Source: Mediterraneibacter gnavus ATCC 29149
GTDB taxonomy: Bacteria; Bacillota; Clostridia; Lachnospirales; Lachnospiraceae
DNA length: 64,000 bases
NCBI RefSeq assembly: GCF_008121495.1
Contig: NZ_CP043051.1
Coordinates: forward strand, 1,054,001 to 1,118,000
Reading direction: 5' to 3'
The notes beneath the pieces were generated by a model. That model made no database searches. It was given only the letters and a program-made list of their open reading frames with translations, and was not told where the DNA came from. Positions 16,850 through 26,899 of this stretch are shown here, piece after piece (position 1 is the first letter of the stretch; every line of letters starts with the position of its first letter). The position numbers and the translations under genes are program-made.

Positions 16850-18184
16850 CTAAAAGCCAAATCTTTCTTTCACGTAATCACACAATTTTCCTTTTTGATT
16901 CCATGCCGGATCTTCGATCACCATATCCAGCAGCTCATTTAAGAGCGTTCCCAGTTCTTTTCCCGGCGCTATTCCGAGATTGATCAGATCCGTTCCTGTC
17001 ACTGCCAGATCTTTTAATGTCACACATTCTTTGTTTCGCAGCGCATTTCGATACAGTTCTCTGATCTGAATGATATTTTCCAGCTTTCCTCTGCGTTCAT
17101 AAGAACTCTGCGCTTTTGTATCTGCAAGCCGGACTGCCAGATAATATGGAAAGAGTTCCACCCCGATCTCATGCATGGCGCGGCGCACGTTCGCTCCGGT
17201 CGGTTCCATCCGGTAATCATGATACGCAACAAGCTTTGTTACTTTTCGAATCGTATCATTATCAAATTTCAAACGTTTCATCACTGTTTTTGCAATTTGC
17301 TCGCTGGCGATCGCATGCCCTTTGAAATGGTCTCTTCCATTTTCATCTGTGGTCTTCATTACTGGTTTTCCCATATCATGGAACAACATGGTTAGTCTGA
17401 GGACTTTATCATTCTTTACATTCTGCAGCGCATGAACTGTGTGTGCAGCTACATCATATTTATGATGTGGCGTATTCTGCTTCACACCGACCATGTCATC
17501 CCATTCCGGAAGCACCACTTTTGTGATTCCCAGCTCACAGGCATCCTGAATCCGCTCCGGATGATCGGATACCAGCAGTTTTACCAGCTCTGCCTGAATC
17601 CGCTCTGCACTGATCTTTTCCAGATTCGGAGCCAGACTTTTGATCGCTTCTGCGGTCTCCGGCTCGATTGGAAATGCCAGCTGCGCAGAAAAACGTACTG
17701 CGCGCAGAATCCGAAGTGCATCCTCTGAAAAACGCTCCTTCGGATCACCCACACAACGGATCAGGTGATAATTCAAGTCCCTCATTCCGCCAAACGCATC
17801 CACCAGGCGCTCATCATCATTGTATGCCATGGCGTTGATCGTGAAATCCCGTCTCTTTAAATCTTCCTCCAGCCGGCTTGTAAATGTCACCTCTTTCGGA
17901 TGACGGCCATCCTCATACAGTCCGTCCACCCGGTAAGTGGTCACCTCAAATCCGTCTTTTCCAATCAGAACTGTTACCGTCCCATGCTCGATCCCGGTGT
18001 CCACGGTACGTCGGAAGATCCGCTTCACCTGCTCCGGCTTTGCAGAAGTCGTGATATCCCAGTCCTCCGGTTTTCTGTTCAGAATGGAATCCCGGACACA
18101 GCCGCCCACCGCATATGCATCATAACCATGTCTCTGTAAGTTTTTAATAATCAAAACTACTTTTCTTGGCAATTCTATTTTCAT
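16850..18184 (-). CDS. cca: CCA tRNA nucleotidyltransferase with HD domain
   Basis: Adds or repairs the 3'-CCA end of tRNAs. The nucleotidyltransferase motif is YAVGGCVRDSILNRKPEDWDITT (two catalytic aspartates in DWD), followed by the ERxxxE-like template region (KERFSEDALRILRAVRFSAQ). An HD domain (LFHDMGKP, with a second HD in VAYHDYR) occupies the C-terminal half, as in many clostridial enzymes. Length 444 aa. A poly(A) polymerase with the same fold cannot be excluded from sequence alone but is less likely. Confidence 0.92.
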   Translation of the reverse strand: MKIELPRKVVLIIKNLQRHGYDAYAVGGCVRDSILNRKPEDWDITTSAKPEQVKRIFRRTVDTGIEHGTVTVLIGKDGFEVTTYRVDGLYEDGRHPKEVTFTSRLEEDLKRRDFTINAMAYNDDERLVDAFGGMRDLNYHLIRCVGDPKERFSEDALRILRAVRFSAQLAFPIEPETAEAIKSLAPNLEKISAERIQAELVKLLVSDHPERIQDACELGITKVVLPEWDDMVGVKQNTPHHKYDVAAHTVHALQNVKNDKVLRLTMLFHDMGKPVMKTTDENGRDHFKGHAIASEQIAKTVMKRLKFDNDTIRKVTKLVAYHDYRMEPTGANVRRAMHEIGVELFPYYLAVRLADTKAQSSYERRGKLENIIQIRELYRNALRNKECVTLKDLAVTGTDLINLGIAPGKELGTLLNELLDMVIEDPAWNQKGKLCDYVKERFGF

Positions 18185-18204
18185 TGAAACTCTTCCCCTT
18201 TATT

Positions 18205-19692
18205 CTATGGTCTACCCTGTCTTTCCATTTCTATCTCATTTAAAATTTCAAGTTCACGTTTTTGGCAACTAAGTATTATAACCTGTCTTGACTGTTCGCT
18301 CAACCATTTTAGCGTATATTTTAATCTTTTTTCGTCATAACATCCAAACGCATCATCCAGGATCACCGGAACTTCCTCGCCATACAGAATCTCAAGAGCT
18401 GCCATTCGAAGCGCAAAATAAACCTGCTCCACGGTTCCCCTGCTGACTCGTTCTGCCGGGATCCGCCGCCCTTCTGATAAAAGGATCAGTTTCAGAGAAT
18501 CCTCAATCAGAAGCCTTGTATACTTTCCATCTGTCACTTTCGCAAGGATTTTTGATGCTTTTTCATTCAGTACTGTACCGAAATCTTTTGACATGGATGC
18601 CGCTGCCTTCTCCATTGTCTCGGATGCAATCTCCAGTGCCCGTGCCGTCTTTTTCAGCCTCTGCTCCTCTTCTCCGGAAAAATCCAGCTCCTCCAACTGT
18701 TCTTTTACATTATTTAAACTGATGTGCTTTTCCTTCTGTTCCTCCCCGATGCGCTGCAGCGTCCAGTGCAGCTTCTGCTTTTTCTCCCTGTAACCGGATT
18801 CCATCGTTTCTCGTTCTTTGATCCGGACACTTTTTTGTGTCTGCGCGTCTTTCATTCCCCAAATAAGAAACAAAATACTTACCATGACTGGAATCAATGT
18901 ATATACACTGTGCAGAAGCATGCCAACTGCCAACAGACATATGGCTGCGATTATCTGCCAGCTGATTTTTTTCTTCTCCTCTTCTGTCACATGCTCAGGT
19001 TCTCTTAAATCTGCAAGCTGCCGCTTCTTTTCCTGCATCTCTGACTCCAAACGCATCTTTTCCTGCTGAATATACTGATATTTTCGTTGAAGTGCCTGCC
19101 GTTTCTCTGCTTTTTCCGATTCCAGCTGCTTCCATTTCCGGGTGATTTCCTTTTTGCGCTGCTTTAAGCGCTCCTCTGCCCCTGCCAGATCTACTCCGCT
19201 GTTTCCTGTTTCGTAATAATTTGCTGCATAATTCTGAAGCTCTGCCGCCAGACTTTGCCCGGGTCTTGCTCCAAGCTGTCCAATCGCTGCCGTATTTTCA
19301 AACTGTTCCGCTGTCAATCCATTTAACAGCATATCCAGATCACCATGCTCCACAGAAAGTTCCTCACCGTCGTCCTCGCAGATCAGCACTGCGCCTTTTG
19401 TGTACCGGTCAAAACGCCGTTTCAGACAAAAGGTCTTCTCACCACAGGAAAACCGCATCGCTCCGGCGTATTCATTCGGATTCTCCCACGGTTCAAACCG
19501 GCTGAACGCATCGTTGTGCGCCGCTTTTCCCCGTCCTCTTTCCATCCCGAAGAGCATCGCTTTTAAAAATCCGTAAATCGTGGACTTTCCGAATTCATTT
19601 TCTCCATAGAACACCTGAATCCCGTCCCGAAACACAAATCTCTGATTTGAAAATTTTCCAAAGTTTTTGATCTCAATCTCTTTTATCTTCAT
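18205..19692 (-). CDS. YhaN-like SMC/Rad50-type ATPase (SbcC-like)
   Basis: ATPase partner of a SbcD-type nuclease in DNA end processing. Walker A (FYGENEFGKST, residues 29-39) is at the N-terminus; the ABC signature (RVSRGTVEQVYFALR) and Walker B (VPVILDDAFGCYD) are at the C-terminus. Coiled-coil stretches flank a hydrophobic double helix (WQIIAAICLLAVGMLLHS and LIPVMVSILFLIWG) in the position of the hinge, a feature of YhaN proteins. At 495 aa it is about half the length of Bacillus YhaN, so the coiled coils are short. It starts eight bases after the YhaO-like gene; the two should form a complex. Confidence 0.85.
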   Translation of the reverse strand: MKIKEIEIKNFGKFSNQRFVFRDGIQVFYGENEFGKSTIYGFLKAMLFGMERGRGKAAHNDAFSRFEPWENPNEYAGAMRFSCGEKTFCLKRRFDRYTKGAVLICEDDGEELSVEHGDLDMLLNGLTAEQFENTAAIGQLGARPGQSLAAELQNYAANYYETGNSGVDLAGAEERLKQRKKEITRKWKQLESEKAEKRQALQRKYQYIQQEKMRLESEMQEKKRQLADLREPEHVTEEEKKKISWQIIAAICLLAVGMLLHSVYTLIPVMVSILFLIWGMKDAQTQKSVRIKERETMESGYREKKQKLHWTLQRIGEEQKEKHISLNNVKEQLEELDFSGEEEQRLKKTARALEIASETMEKAAASMSKDFGTVLNEKASKILAKVTDGKYTRLLIEDSLKLILLSEGRRIPAERVSRGTVEQVYFALRMAALEILYGEEVPVILDDAFGCYDEKRLKYTLKWLSEQSRQVIILSCQKRELEILNEIEMERQGRP

Positions 19693-19700
19693 GCCTTCTC

Positions 19701-20756
19701 CTACTGCCGGTTTGCCATCAATGCCTGAATTCCTTCACAAAGCGCCTCATACTCTACGCTTCCTGTCTCACATCCCCCAAACGCTTCAATGTATTTTCCG
19801 ATCAGATTCTCCTGATTTGCCTTCCACAGTTCTTCAAAATCATAATCCGGAATCGTCTCATCCACAATTTCCAGAATATTCCCATATCTATCCTTGGAAC
19901 CCGTATCAAATTCAATATCCGGATCCCTCTTTCCCGTCAGAATGAATTTGTAGAGATTCTCTCTTCCATGCTCCTGAATCTGTCCCCGGATCAGTTCCCG
20001 CACTTCTGCATTTCCCATCCGGCTCTCTGTCTCGAGCACCAAATGCAGATATTCCCGTTTTGCCAGTGGTACAAATTCAAATCTAGTGCCTCTTTCTGAA
20101 ATCTCTCCCCTGATAAATCCATGCTTTCCTGTATCATTCTTATCGGTCGGTTCCAATGCACCCGCATATGCTGCAAGTCCCGGGATCACCTGCTGCGGCT
20201 TGTGGATATGCCCCATGGCAATATAGTCGAATCCGCTTTTTTCCAACAGACTTTTCTGTATCGGAAGATGTTTTTCATCTCCGCCGTGAACCAGAAGAAT
20301 CTCATACTTTGCGTCTCCTTCCGCACGGATCCCTCCATCAAAAGGTGTCAGTATCTCCCGTGACTCATAGCTGAATCCCGTCACTGCCACATCAAGATCC
20401 TCAAAGATCACACACTCCGGCTCTTTGTCAAACAGCGGATATACATTGCTGCTCCACTGAAAGCTCCGGTAGTAAGAATCCTGCTTTAAAAAATCATGGT
20501 TCCCGGCAATCAGAACAACCTTTGTCCGGGAAAGTCGGGAAAAATAATAATCCACTTCTTTTAATTCTTTCTTCAGCGGCTGTCTGTGGAACAGATCCCC
20601 CGCAATGAGAAGCAGATCCGTCTGTTCTCGCTCACAGATGTCGATCACTTCCGCAAAGGTATCCCACAATTCCTGCGGCCGCACCTTTGAATAAGCGTCT
20701 CCCGCATCCGGAGACGCACCCAGATGAACATCCGCAATGTGAATCCATTTTACCAT
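19701..20756 (-). CDS. YhaO/SbcD-like metallophosphoesterase nuclease
   Basis: Predicted Mn-dependent DNA exonuclease subunit. Calcineurin-like phosphoesterase motifs appear in order: HIADVHLG, LLIAGDLFHR, LIAGNHD, LLVHGGDEKH and AMGHIHKP. A C-terminal capping region of about 120 residues follows. Length 351 aa. It is the first gene of a two-gene unit with the YhaN-like ATPase and lies downstream of an asnS terminator. Confidence 0.9.
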   Translation of the reverse strand: MVKWIHIADVHLGASPDAGDAYSKVRPQELWDTFAEVIDICEREQTDLLLIAGDLFHRQPLKKELKEVDYYFSRLSRTKVVLIAGNHDFLKQDSYYRSFQWSSNVYPLFDKEPECVIFEDLDVAVTGFSYESREILTPFDGGIRAEGDAKYEILLVHGGDEKHLPIQKSLLEKSGFDYIAMGHIHKPQQVIPGLAAYAGALEPTDKNDTGKHGFIRGEISERGTRFEFVPLAKREYLHLVLETESRMGNAEVRELIRGQIQEHGRENLYKFILTGKRDPDIEFDTGSKDRYGNILEIVDETIPDYDFEELWKANQENLIGKYIEAFGGCETGSVEYEALCEGIQALMANRQ

Positions 20757-20784
20757 GGTATCTCCCTCCTGTCTCTTTTATCAG

Positions 20785-20828
20785 CAAAGAGGGTGCTCAA
20801 AAGCACACTGCCTTTGGCCACCCTCTTT
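20785..20828 (-). terminator. Terminator after asnS
   Basis: AAAGAGGGTG and CACCCTCTTT form a 10-base stem about 30 bases downstream of the asnS stop, with a short T-rich tail. It insulates asnS from the yhaO-yhaN pair. Confidence 0.7.
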
Positions 20829-20859
20829 CAATTCTCTTATAGACTTCTCCCTGGAAATC

Positions 20860-22251
20860 TTATAAATCACAGTTATTTACAGTTCTCGGGAACGGAATCA
20901 CGTCACGGATATTGGACATACCTGTCAGATACATCACACATCTTTCAAATCCAAGACCAAATCCTGCATGTCTCGTAGAACCATATTTTCTCAGATCCAG
21001 ATAGAACTTGTAATCCTCCTCGTTCAGATCCATCTCTGCCATTCTTGTGCGAAGTTTTTCGAAGTCGTCCTCTCTCTGGCTTCCTCCGATGATCTCTCCG
21101 ATTCCCGGTACCAGACAGTCTACTGCTGCCACTGTCTTGCCGTCATCATTCTGTTTCATATAGAATGCTTTGATCTCCTTCGGATAGTCTGTCACGAATA
21201 CCGGACGTTTGTAGATCTCTTCTGTGAGATAACGCTCATGCTCTGTCTGCAGATCTGTCCCCCAGGAAACTTTATATTCAAACTTGTCGTTGTTCTTCAT
21301 CAGAATATCAACCGCTTCTGTGTAAGTCACTCTTGCAAAGTCTGAATTTACCACATTGTTCAAACGGTCAAGCAGTCCCTTGTCCACAAATGAGTTGAAG
21401 AAGTTCATCTCTTCCGGAGCATTCTCCAGAACATAGGAGATTACATATTTTAACATGGACTCTGCCAAATCCATATTGTCTTCCAGATCTGCAAATGCAA
21501 TCTCAGGCTCGATCATCCAGAACTCTGCCGCATGTCTTGTCGTGTTGGAGTTCTCGGCACGGAATGTCGGTCCAAATGTATAAATGCTCCTGAATGCCTG
21601 TGCAAATGTCTCTCCGTTGAGCTGTCCGCTCACTGTCAGATTCGTCTCTTTTCCAAAGAAATCTTTGCTGTAATCAATGCTTCCGTCTGCACTCTTTGGT
21701 ACATCTTTCAGATCCAGTGTCGTCACCTGGAACATCTCACCTGCACCTTCACAGTCACTTCCTGTGATCAGTGGTGTGTGTACATACACAAATCCTCTCT
21801 CCTGGAAGAACTGGTGGATCGCATATGCGATCATGGAACGTACTCGAAATACGGCCTGGAATGTGTTCGTTCTCGGACGTAAATGAGAGATCGTTCTCAA
21901 ATATTCAAAGCTGTGGCGCTTCTTCTGCAGCGGATAGTCCGGTGCGGACGCTCCCTCTACTGTCACTTCGTCTGCCTGAATCTCAAACGGCTGTTTTGCC
22001 TGTGGTGTCGCTACCAGTGTACCGGTCACAATGATCGCTGCTCCGACATTCTGTCTGGAGATCTCATCAAAATTCTCCATTTTGTCATGATATACCACCT
22101 GCAGAGGCTCAAAATAAGAACCGTCATTTACCACGATAAATCCAAATGTCTTGGAATCGCGAATACTGCGGATCCATCCCCCTACAGTTACTTTTTTATC
22201 CAGATACTGTTCTCTATTTTTAAATAATTCCCGAACTGTCACTAATTCCAT
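20860..22251 (-). CDS. asnS: Asparaginyl-tRNA synthetase
   Basis: Charges tRNA(Asn). An N-terminal OB-fold ([24 protein letters not shown]) is followed by the class II core, with motif 2 ([25 protein letters not shown]) and motif 3 ([15 protein letters not shown]). The insertion pattern and ending ([12 protein letters not shown]) fit AsnS rather than AspS. Two starts are possible: GTG at 22260 and ATG at 22251. GAAGGAG is eight bases from the ATG, so 463 aa is preferred. It has its own promoter (22312-22341) partly inside the neighbouring lipoprotein gene. No T-box was seen. Confidence 0.96.
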   Translation of the reverse strand: MELVTVRELFKNREQYLDKKVTVGGWIRSIRDSKTFGFIVVNDGSYFEPLQVVYHDKMENFDEISRQNVGAAIIVTGTLVATPQAKQPFEIQADEVTVEGASAPDYPLQKKRHSFEYLRTISHLRPRTNTFQAVFRVRSMIAYAIHQFFQERGFVYVHTPLITGSDCEGAGEMFQVTTLDLKDVPKSADGSIDYSKDFFGKETNLTVSGQLNGETFAQAFRSIYTFGPTFRAENSNTTRHAAEFWMIEPEIAFADLEDNMDLAESMLKYVISYVLENAPEEMNFFNSFVDKGLLDRLNNVVNSDFARVTYTEAVDILMKNNDKFEYKVSWGTDLQTEHERYLTEEIYKRPVFVTDYPKEIKAFYMKQNDDGKTVAAVDCLVPGIGEIIGGSQREDDFEKLRTRMAEMDLNEEDYKFYLDLRKYGSTRHAGFGLGFERCVMYLTGMSNIRDVIPFPRTVNNCDL

Positions 22252-22311
22252 ACCGCTCACTCCTTCTTTTCAAATCTGTCTCTGCCGCAAAATGGACATT
22301 CAATAAAGGCT

Positions 22312-22341
22312 ATTATATCATATATCCTATGCTTTTGTCCA
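22312..22341 (-). promoter_or_regulatory. asnS promoter
   Basis: TGGACA (22336-22341) and TATAAT (22312-22317) are 18 bases apart on the minus strand. The -35 box lies within the last codons of the upstream lipoprotein gene. Confidence 0.6.
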
Positions 22342-23055
22342 CCGGTGTATCGTGTCCGTTCCCGGACTGCACAATTCCAGAACCGTATGATCTTCACTTA
22401 ATGTATACTCATATTCCAGACTGCCGCCCTCCATGACCAGATTCAGTTTCAAAATACCTTCTGCATCTTTGACAACGCCAAATGTTCCCTTTGTTTTTCC
22501 TGAGGATCCTTTGATCACAACAGTTCCGTCTTTTTTGAATGTGTATTCATTCTCATTGTCATCTTTCCAGGTTCCCAGAAGCCCGGATGCCTGTGCATCT
22601 GATATATCAATACGCTTGATGTCCGACTGAAACAATTCCATATCCTTGCCTCCGTCCAGTGACTTGAGCTTCAGACCATACCCTGTCGTATCATCCTCAA
22701 TCGCATACAGCTGTTCTTTCTCTTCCCCGTCCATCTTGATCCCCATTGTAATATTGTCATCTTCGTCAAATCCACACTCAAACGTAAGTGCTTTTCCGTC
22801 CAGTGTCCCGGTTCCATCCTCCTTCAGATCATAAACCGATTCTGTTCCGACTACATCCCATTTCTTTGCCAGAACCTTTGTCACTGCCTCACTCGGCAGA
22901 ATATAGCCGTCACCAAGCTTTTCTTTCAGTTCATCAGATGCCTGATTCACTTCTTCTGTTTTCGATGCTGCCGGCTTCTCCTCTTGTTTGCTGCCCTGAC
23001 ATCCGGTCATCGTGATCGCTGCTGCCAGGATCAGCACTGCTGCTAATTTTTTCAT
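22327..23055 (-). CDS. Secreted lipoprotein with two similar beta-rich repeats
   Basis: A type II signal peptide ends in the lipobox MTGC (cysteine near residue 19), so the protein should be anchored to the outer membrane face. A short linker rich in E, K and S follows. The rest contains two related modules: VGTESVYDLKEDGTGTL... and LLGTWKDDNENEYTFKKDGT..., the W/Y-D/E-F-DGT pattern of small lipocalin-like domains common in Lachnospiraceae lipoproteins. Function is unknown. It is monocistronic between the hydrogenase operon and asnS. The 190 bases upstream contain no other gene. Confidence 0.8.
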   Translation of the reverse strand: MKKLAAVLILAAAITMTGCQGSKQEEKPAASKTEEVNQASDELKEKLGDGYILPSEAVTKVLAKKWDVVGTESVYDLKEDGTGTLDGKALTFECGFDEDDNITMGIKMDGEEKEQLYAIEDDTTGYGLKLKSLDGGKDMELFQSDIKRIDISDAQASGLLGTWKDDNENEYTFKKDGTVVIKGSSGKTKGTFGVVKDAEGILKLNLVMEGGSLEYEYTLSEDHTVLELCSPGTDTIHRWTKA

Positions 23056-23246
23056 ATGATTCCTCTCCTGTTGATTGTTCGTTTCTCATACGCATAAGGA
23101 TACCATAATCGGAGAGTTTTTTCCATTTTGTTTCAAAAACTCTGCTAAAAAAGATAAGATTTAAACTTGAAAGAGACATAGAAAGAAACAGAAGCACAAA
23201 ATGACTTTTCTCATCTCATGCTTCCGCCTTCTATTACTCTATATTC

Positions 23247-24980
23247 TTACTCCTGATCCTGACCTTGCCCAACAGCAACAGTTGGATTATGCAGCAATTT
23301 ATGCTCCTTGCCTTTTAAAATTCCATTATATACCGTTGCCACGATCGGATTCTCATTGGACAGCTTGATCTGTGCCATGCTGTCGATCTTGTAAATGCCT
23401 TCCAGACGGGCTTTCTTCGTCCTCGGTCCAATCGGAACCGGCTGTCCGCCCCCTGCAATGCATCCTCTCTTGCATGCCATCACTTCTACAAAGTCATAAT
23501 GCACTTCTCCGTCTTTCATCCGATCCAGCAGTTCTTTGGCGCAATGCAGTCCATTTACGACTGCAATTTTTACTTCTCGCCCGTTCAGATCTACCGATGC
23601 CTCCTTGATTCCGTCCACACCGCGGATTCCGGTAAAACTGATTGCATCCAGCACTTCCGAACTGCTGTTGTTTTTCAGCCGGCGCAGAACAGCTTCTGTC
23701 ACGCCACCGGTCACACCAAAGATTGCTCCGGCACCGGATGAAAGTCCAAACGGCATATCCAGCGCTTCCGGTTCAATCCGGGAAAGATCAATACCAGCTT
23801 CCTGAATCATCCGTGTTACTTCTGTTGTTGTAAGTACATAATCTACATCCTGCTTTCCTTCGGTAAAATGCTCCGGACGTTTGATCTCTGCTTTCTTTGC
23901 AGTACACGGCATGATCGAAATCACAACTGTTTTGCGGTTCTTCGTTCCTTCCTGCGCTGCCTTTTTCTCTTCTGTTCTGGCTTCTTCTTTCAGAAGCGCC
24001 CCAAACATCGCCTGCGGGGAACGGCAGGTGGAGAGATTCTTGCGAAACTGAGGATAACGGTTCTCACAGAATTTTACCCATGCCGGACAGCAGGAAGTAA
24101 ACAGCGGAAGATTCTCCCCGGATTCCAGACGCTCTACCAGTTCTTTTGACTCTTCCATCACGGTAAGATCTGCTCCAAAATTGGTATCATAGATTTCGTC
24201 AAATCCAATCATTCTCAGAGCTGCCACCAACCGCCCCAGCGTATTCTCACCTTTCGGAATTCCAAATTTGTCACCAATTGCCACGCGGACTGCGGGCGCA
24301 ATCTGTGCGATCACACGGGTATCTTTATCTGCCAGGGCTGTCCAGACAGGAGCAATATCCTGCTTAATACTGATAGCTCCGGTCGGACATACGACCCGGC
24401 ACTGTCCGCATCCCACACAGTCTGTCTGAGACATCGCCCGGTCAAATGCCGGCATTACCTGCATCTTGGAACCACGGAAGGCAAAATCAAGAATCCCCAG
24501 TCCCTGGATCTCCTCACAGGTTCTTACACAATCTCCACACAGAATGCATTTGTTGGGATCTCTCACAATACATTCTGAAGACTCATCCAACGGCAGAATT
24601 GGTTTGTGATTCTCAAATCTCACCTCGTCAATCCCCAGCTGGCGGGACAGTTTCTGCAACGTACAGACTCCGTTCTCGGTACAGGTCGTACAGTCTCTGC
24701 AGTGAGAAGAAAGCAGCAATTCGAGGATCATCTTTCTGTGATGCTGCAGCCGTGGTGTATGCGTATAGATCACCATTCCGTCTCTTGGTACTTCGGAGCA
24801 GGATGCAAAAATCTTCCCCCTGTCGTCTTCCACCACGCACATACGACAGGCGCCGTATGTTGACAGTTCCGAGTGATAGCAGAACGTAGAAAGATCAATT
24901 CCTGATTTTCGGATTACAGAAAGGACATTTTTCTCATCTGTAAATGCTACCCGTCTGTTATTAATTGTCATATATCCCAT
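23247..24980 (-). CDS. hydA: [FeFe] hydrogenase catalytic subunit HydA
   Basis: Catalytic subunit of a soluble multimeric hydrogenase. An N-terminal [2Fe-2S] domain (CYHSELSTYGACRMC), a His-ligated [4Fe-4S] site (HCRDCTTCTENGVC), two ferredoxin-type clusters (CILCGDCVRTC and CVGCGQCRVVC) and the H-cluster domain are in order. H-cluster motifs L1 TSCCPAW, L2 MPCTAKKAE and L3 EVMACKRGCIAGGGQP are complete. At 577 aa it lacks the extra C-terminal [2Fe-2S] domain of Thermotoga HydA. It is third in hydC-hydB-hydA, so it should form the electron-bifurcating (group A3-like) enzyme coupling NADH and reduced ferredoxin to hydrogen. Bifurcation is inferred from subunit composition. Confidence 0.95.
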   Translation of the reverse strand: MGYMTINNRRVAFTDEKNVLSVIRKSGIDLSTFCYHSELSTYGACRMCVVEDDRGKIFASCSEVPRDGMVIYTHTPRLQHHRKMILELLLSSHCRDCTTCTENGVCTLQKLSRQLGIDEVRFENHKPILPLDESSECIVRDPNKCILCGDCVRTCEEIQGLGILDFAFRGSKMQVMPAFDRAMSQTDCVGCGQCRVVCPTGAISIKQDIAPVWTALADKDTRVIAQIAPAVRVAIGDKFGIPKGENTLGRLVAALRMIGFDEIYDTNFGADLTVMEESKELVERLESGENLPLFTSCCPAWVKFCENRYPQFRKNLSTCRSPQAMFGALLKEEARTEEKKAAQEGTKNRKTVVISIMPCTAKKAEIKRPEHFTEGKQDVDYVLTTTEVTRMIQEAGIDLSRIEPEALDMPFGLSSGAGAIFGVTGGVTEAVLRRLKNNSSSEVLDAISFTGIRGVDGIKEASVDLNGREVKIAVVNGLHCAKELLDRMKDGEVHYDFVEVMACKRGCIAGGGQPVPIGPRTKKARLEGIYKIDSMAQIKLSNENPIVATVYNGILKGKEHKLLHNPTVAVGQGQDQE

Positions 24981-24992
24981 ATCTTCTGCCTC

Positions 24993-26894
24993 CTACTCTT
25001 CTATATGAATGGCACCGAACGCACAGGAACTCTCACACGCTCCGCACTTGATGCACTTGTCATTGTCAATTACAAACGGTTCTTTGATTCTTCCGCTGAT
25101 CGCTCCCACCGGACAGTTTCTTGCGCACTTGGAACATCCCTTGCAGCGCTCCGGACTGATAATGTATCTTCTAAGTGCTGTACAAGTATGAGAAACGCAC
25201 TTCTTATCCACCACATGCTCCACATACTCATCCCGGAACAATTTCAATGTACTCACAACAGGCAGAGCCGCACTCTTCCCGAGACCGCAAAGAGCTGTCT
25301 CTGTAATCATATTTGCCAGTTCCTCCAGAAGATCCAGATCTTCCAGTTTTCCGTTGCCTGCCACGATCCGCTCCAGAATCTCCAGCATCCGCTTGGTACC
25401 TTCCCTGCACGGCACACATTTTCCACAGCTCTCATTCTGCGTAAAATTCATAAAGAACCGGGCAACCTCCACCATACAAGTGTGGTCATCCATGACAACC
25501 AGACCGCCGGAACCGATCATTGCTCCCATCTTCTTAAGAGAATCAAAATCCAGATTGACATCCAGATGCCTTGTAACCAGACATCCGCCGGACGGTCCGC
25601 CGATCTGTACTGCCTTAAATTTACCGTCCTCTTTGATTCCGCCGCCGATATCGTAAATCACCTCTCTTAAGGAAGTCCCCATCGGCACCTCGATCAGACC
25701 GGTATGCTTCACACTTCCGGTCAGCGCAAATGCCTTTGTACCCGGACTGTTCTCAGGTCCAATACTCTTAAACCATCCGGCTCCCTCATTGATGATCATC
25801 GGGACATTGGCAAATGTCTCTACATTATTAAGCACCGTAGGTTTCGCAAACAATCCCTTCTCTACAGTACGAGGAGGTTTCACACGCGGCATTCCTCTGC
25901 TGCCTTCAATGGACGCTGTCAATGCACTTCCCTCGCCGCAGACAAATGCTCCCGCCCCGCGATTGATATGGAGATGGAATGAAAAATCTGTACCCAGAAT
26001 GAGATCACCTAAAAGTCCGCACTCTTCTGCCTGGCTGATCGCCAGCTTCAACCGACTGATCGCCAGCGGATACTCTGCCCGCACATAAATATAGCCATCT
26101 CTTGCACCTACCGCATAAGCCCCGATCATCATACCCTCGATCATCTTGTGCGGATCGCCTTCCATAATACTGCGGTCCATAAAAGCTCCCGGATCCCCCT
26201 CGTCTCCGTTACAGACAATGTAACGCACCTTCTCCGGCTGGCGTGCTACCTGTGACCACTTATATCCGGTCGGGAATCCGCCGCCTCCCCGGCCTCGTAA
26301 GTTGGATTCCGAAATCTCCTCGATCACCTGTGCAGGAGTCATCTCAAAAAGCACCTTCTCCAGGGCACGGTATCCGCCTGCAGCTATGTATTCCTGAATA
26401 TGCTCCGAATCGATATGTCCGCAGTTTTTGAGAACATTTCTTGTCTGCTTTTTATAAAACGGGATCTCTTCCTGTTTCTTATATTCAATTCCATCCTGTT
26501 TAAATAAGAGATGCCGAATCACATCTCCCCGTTCAATTGTCCGGTGAAAAATCTCTTCACAATCACTCAACTGGACTTTGGTATACAAAATCCCCATCGG
26601 TTCAATCCGCATCAGCGGTCCCATTTCACAAAACCCATGACATCCGCTCTTTTTCACTTCCACAGGTCCCGTCTTTTGTTCTGCCTCTGTGTGAGCGATC
26701 TCCGGTCCAAAGAACACATCCACATCCGGATTCTCTGCGGTGAGCTCACACATTTTCTCATAAATCTCCCCGGAACCACCTGCCAGACAGCCGGTTCCCG
26801 CACAGATTAAAATCCGGCATCGGCTTTTTTCAATCTTTTCTGAAGTTTCTTTTCGGACCTGCTGCAGAATCTCTCTGTTTTCAATTCTCTTCAT
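24993..26894 (-). CDS. hydB: NADH/flavin subunit HydB of trimeric hydrogenase (NuoF-like)
   Basis: Diaphorase subunit of the hydrogenase complex. An N-terminal thioredoxin-like [2Fe-2S] domain (C-x4-C pair CAGTGC, later CHGFC) is followed by the NuoF core with the FMN/NADH glycine-rich site (LRGRGGGGFPTG) and the [4Fe-4S] motif (ESCGKCVPCREGT). The C-terminus adds a double [4Fe-4S] ferredoxin domain (CKGCSKCARNCPVGAI and CIKCGACESSCAFGAI). Length 633 aa matches HydB/HndC proteins. It lies 12 bases upstream of hydA and five bases downstream of hydC. AGGAG-like sequence precedes the ATG. Confidence 0.95.
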   Translation of the reverse strand: MKRIENREILQQVRKETSEKIEKSRCRILICAGTGCLAGGSGEIYEKMCELTAENPDVDVFFGPEIAHTEAEQKTGPVEVKKSGCHGFCEMGPLMRIEPMGILYTKVQLSDCEEIFHRTIERGDVIRHLLFKQDGIEYKKQEEIPFYKKQTRNVLKNCGHIDSEHIQEYIAAGGYRALEKVLFEMTPAQVIEEISESNLRGRGGGGFPTGYKWSQVARQPEKVRYIVCNGDEGDPGAFMDRSIMEGDPHKMIEGMMIGAYAVGARDGYIYVRAEYPLAISRLKLAISQAEECGLLGDLILGTDFSFHLHINRGAGAFVCGEGSALTASIEGSRGMPRVKPPRTVEKGLFAKPTVLNNVETFANVPMIINEGAGWFKSIGPENSPGTKAFALTGSVKHTGLIEVPMGTSLREVIYDIGGGIKEDGKFKAVQIGGPSGGCLVTRHLDVNLDFDSLKKMGAMIGSGGLVVMDDHTCMVEVARFFMNFTQNESCGKCVPCREGTKRMLEILERIVAGNGKLEDLDLLEELANMITETALCGLGKSAALPVVSTLKLFRDEYVEHVVDKKCVSHTCTALRRYIISPERCKGCSKCARNCPVGAISGRIKEPFVIDNDKCIKCGACESSCAFGAIHIEE

Positions 26895-26899
26895 ATGCC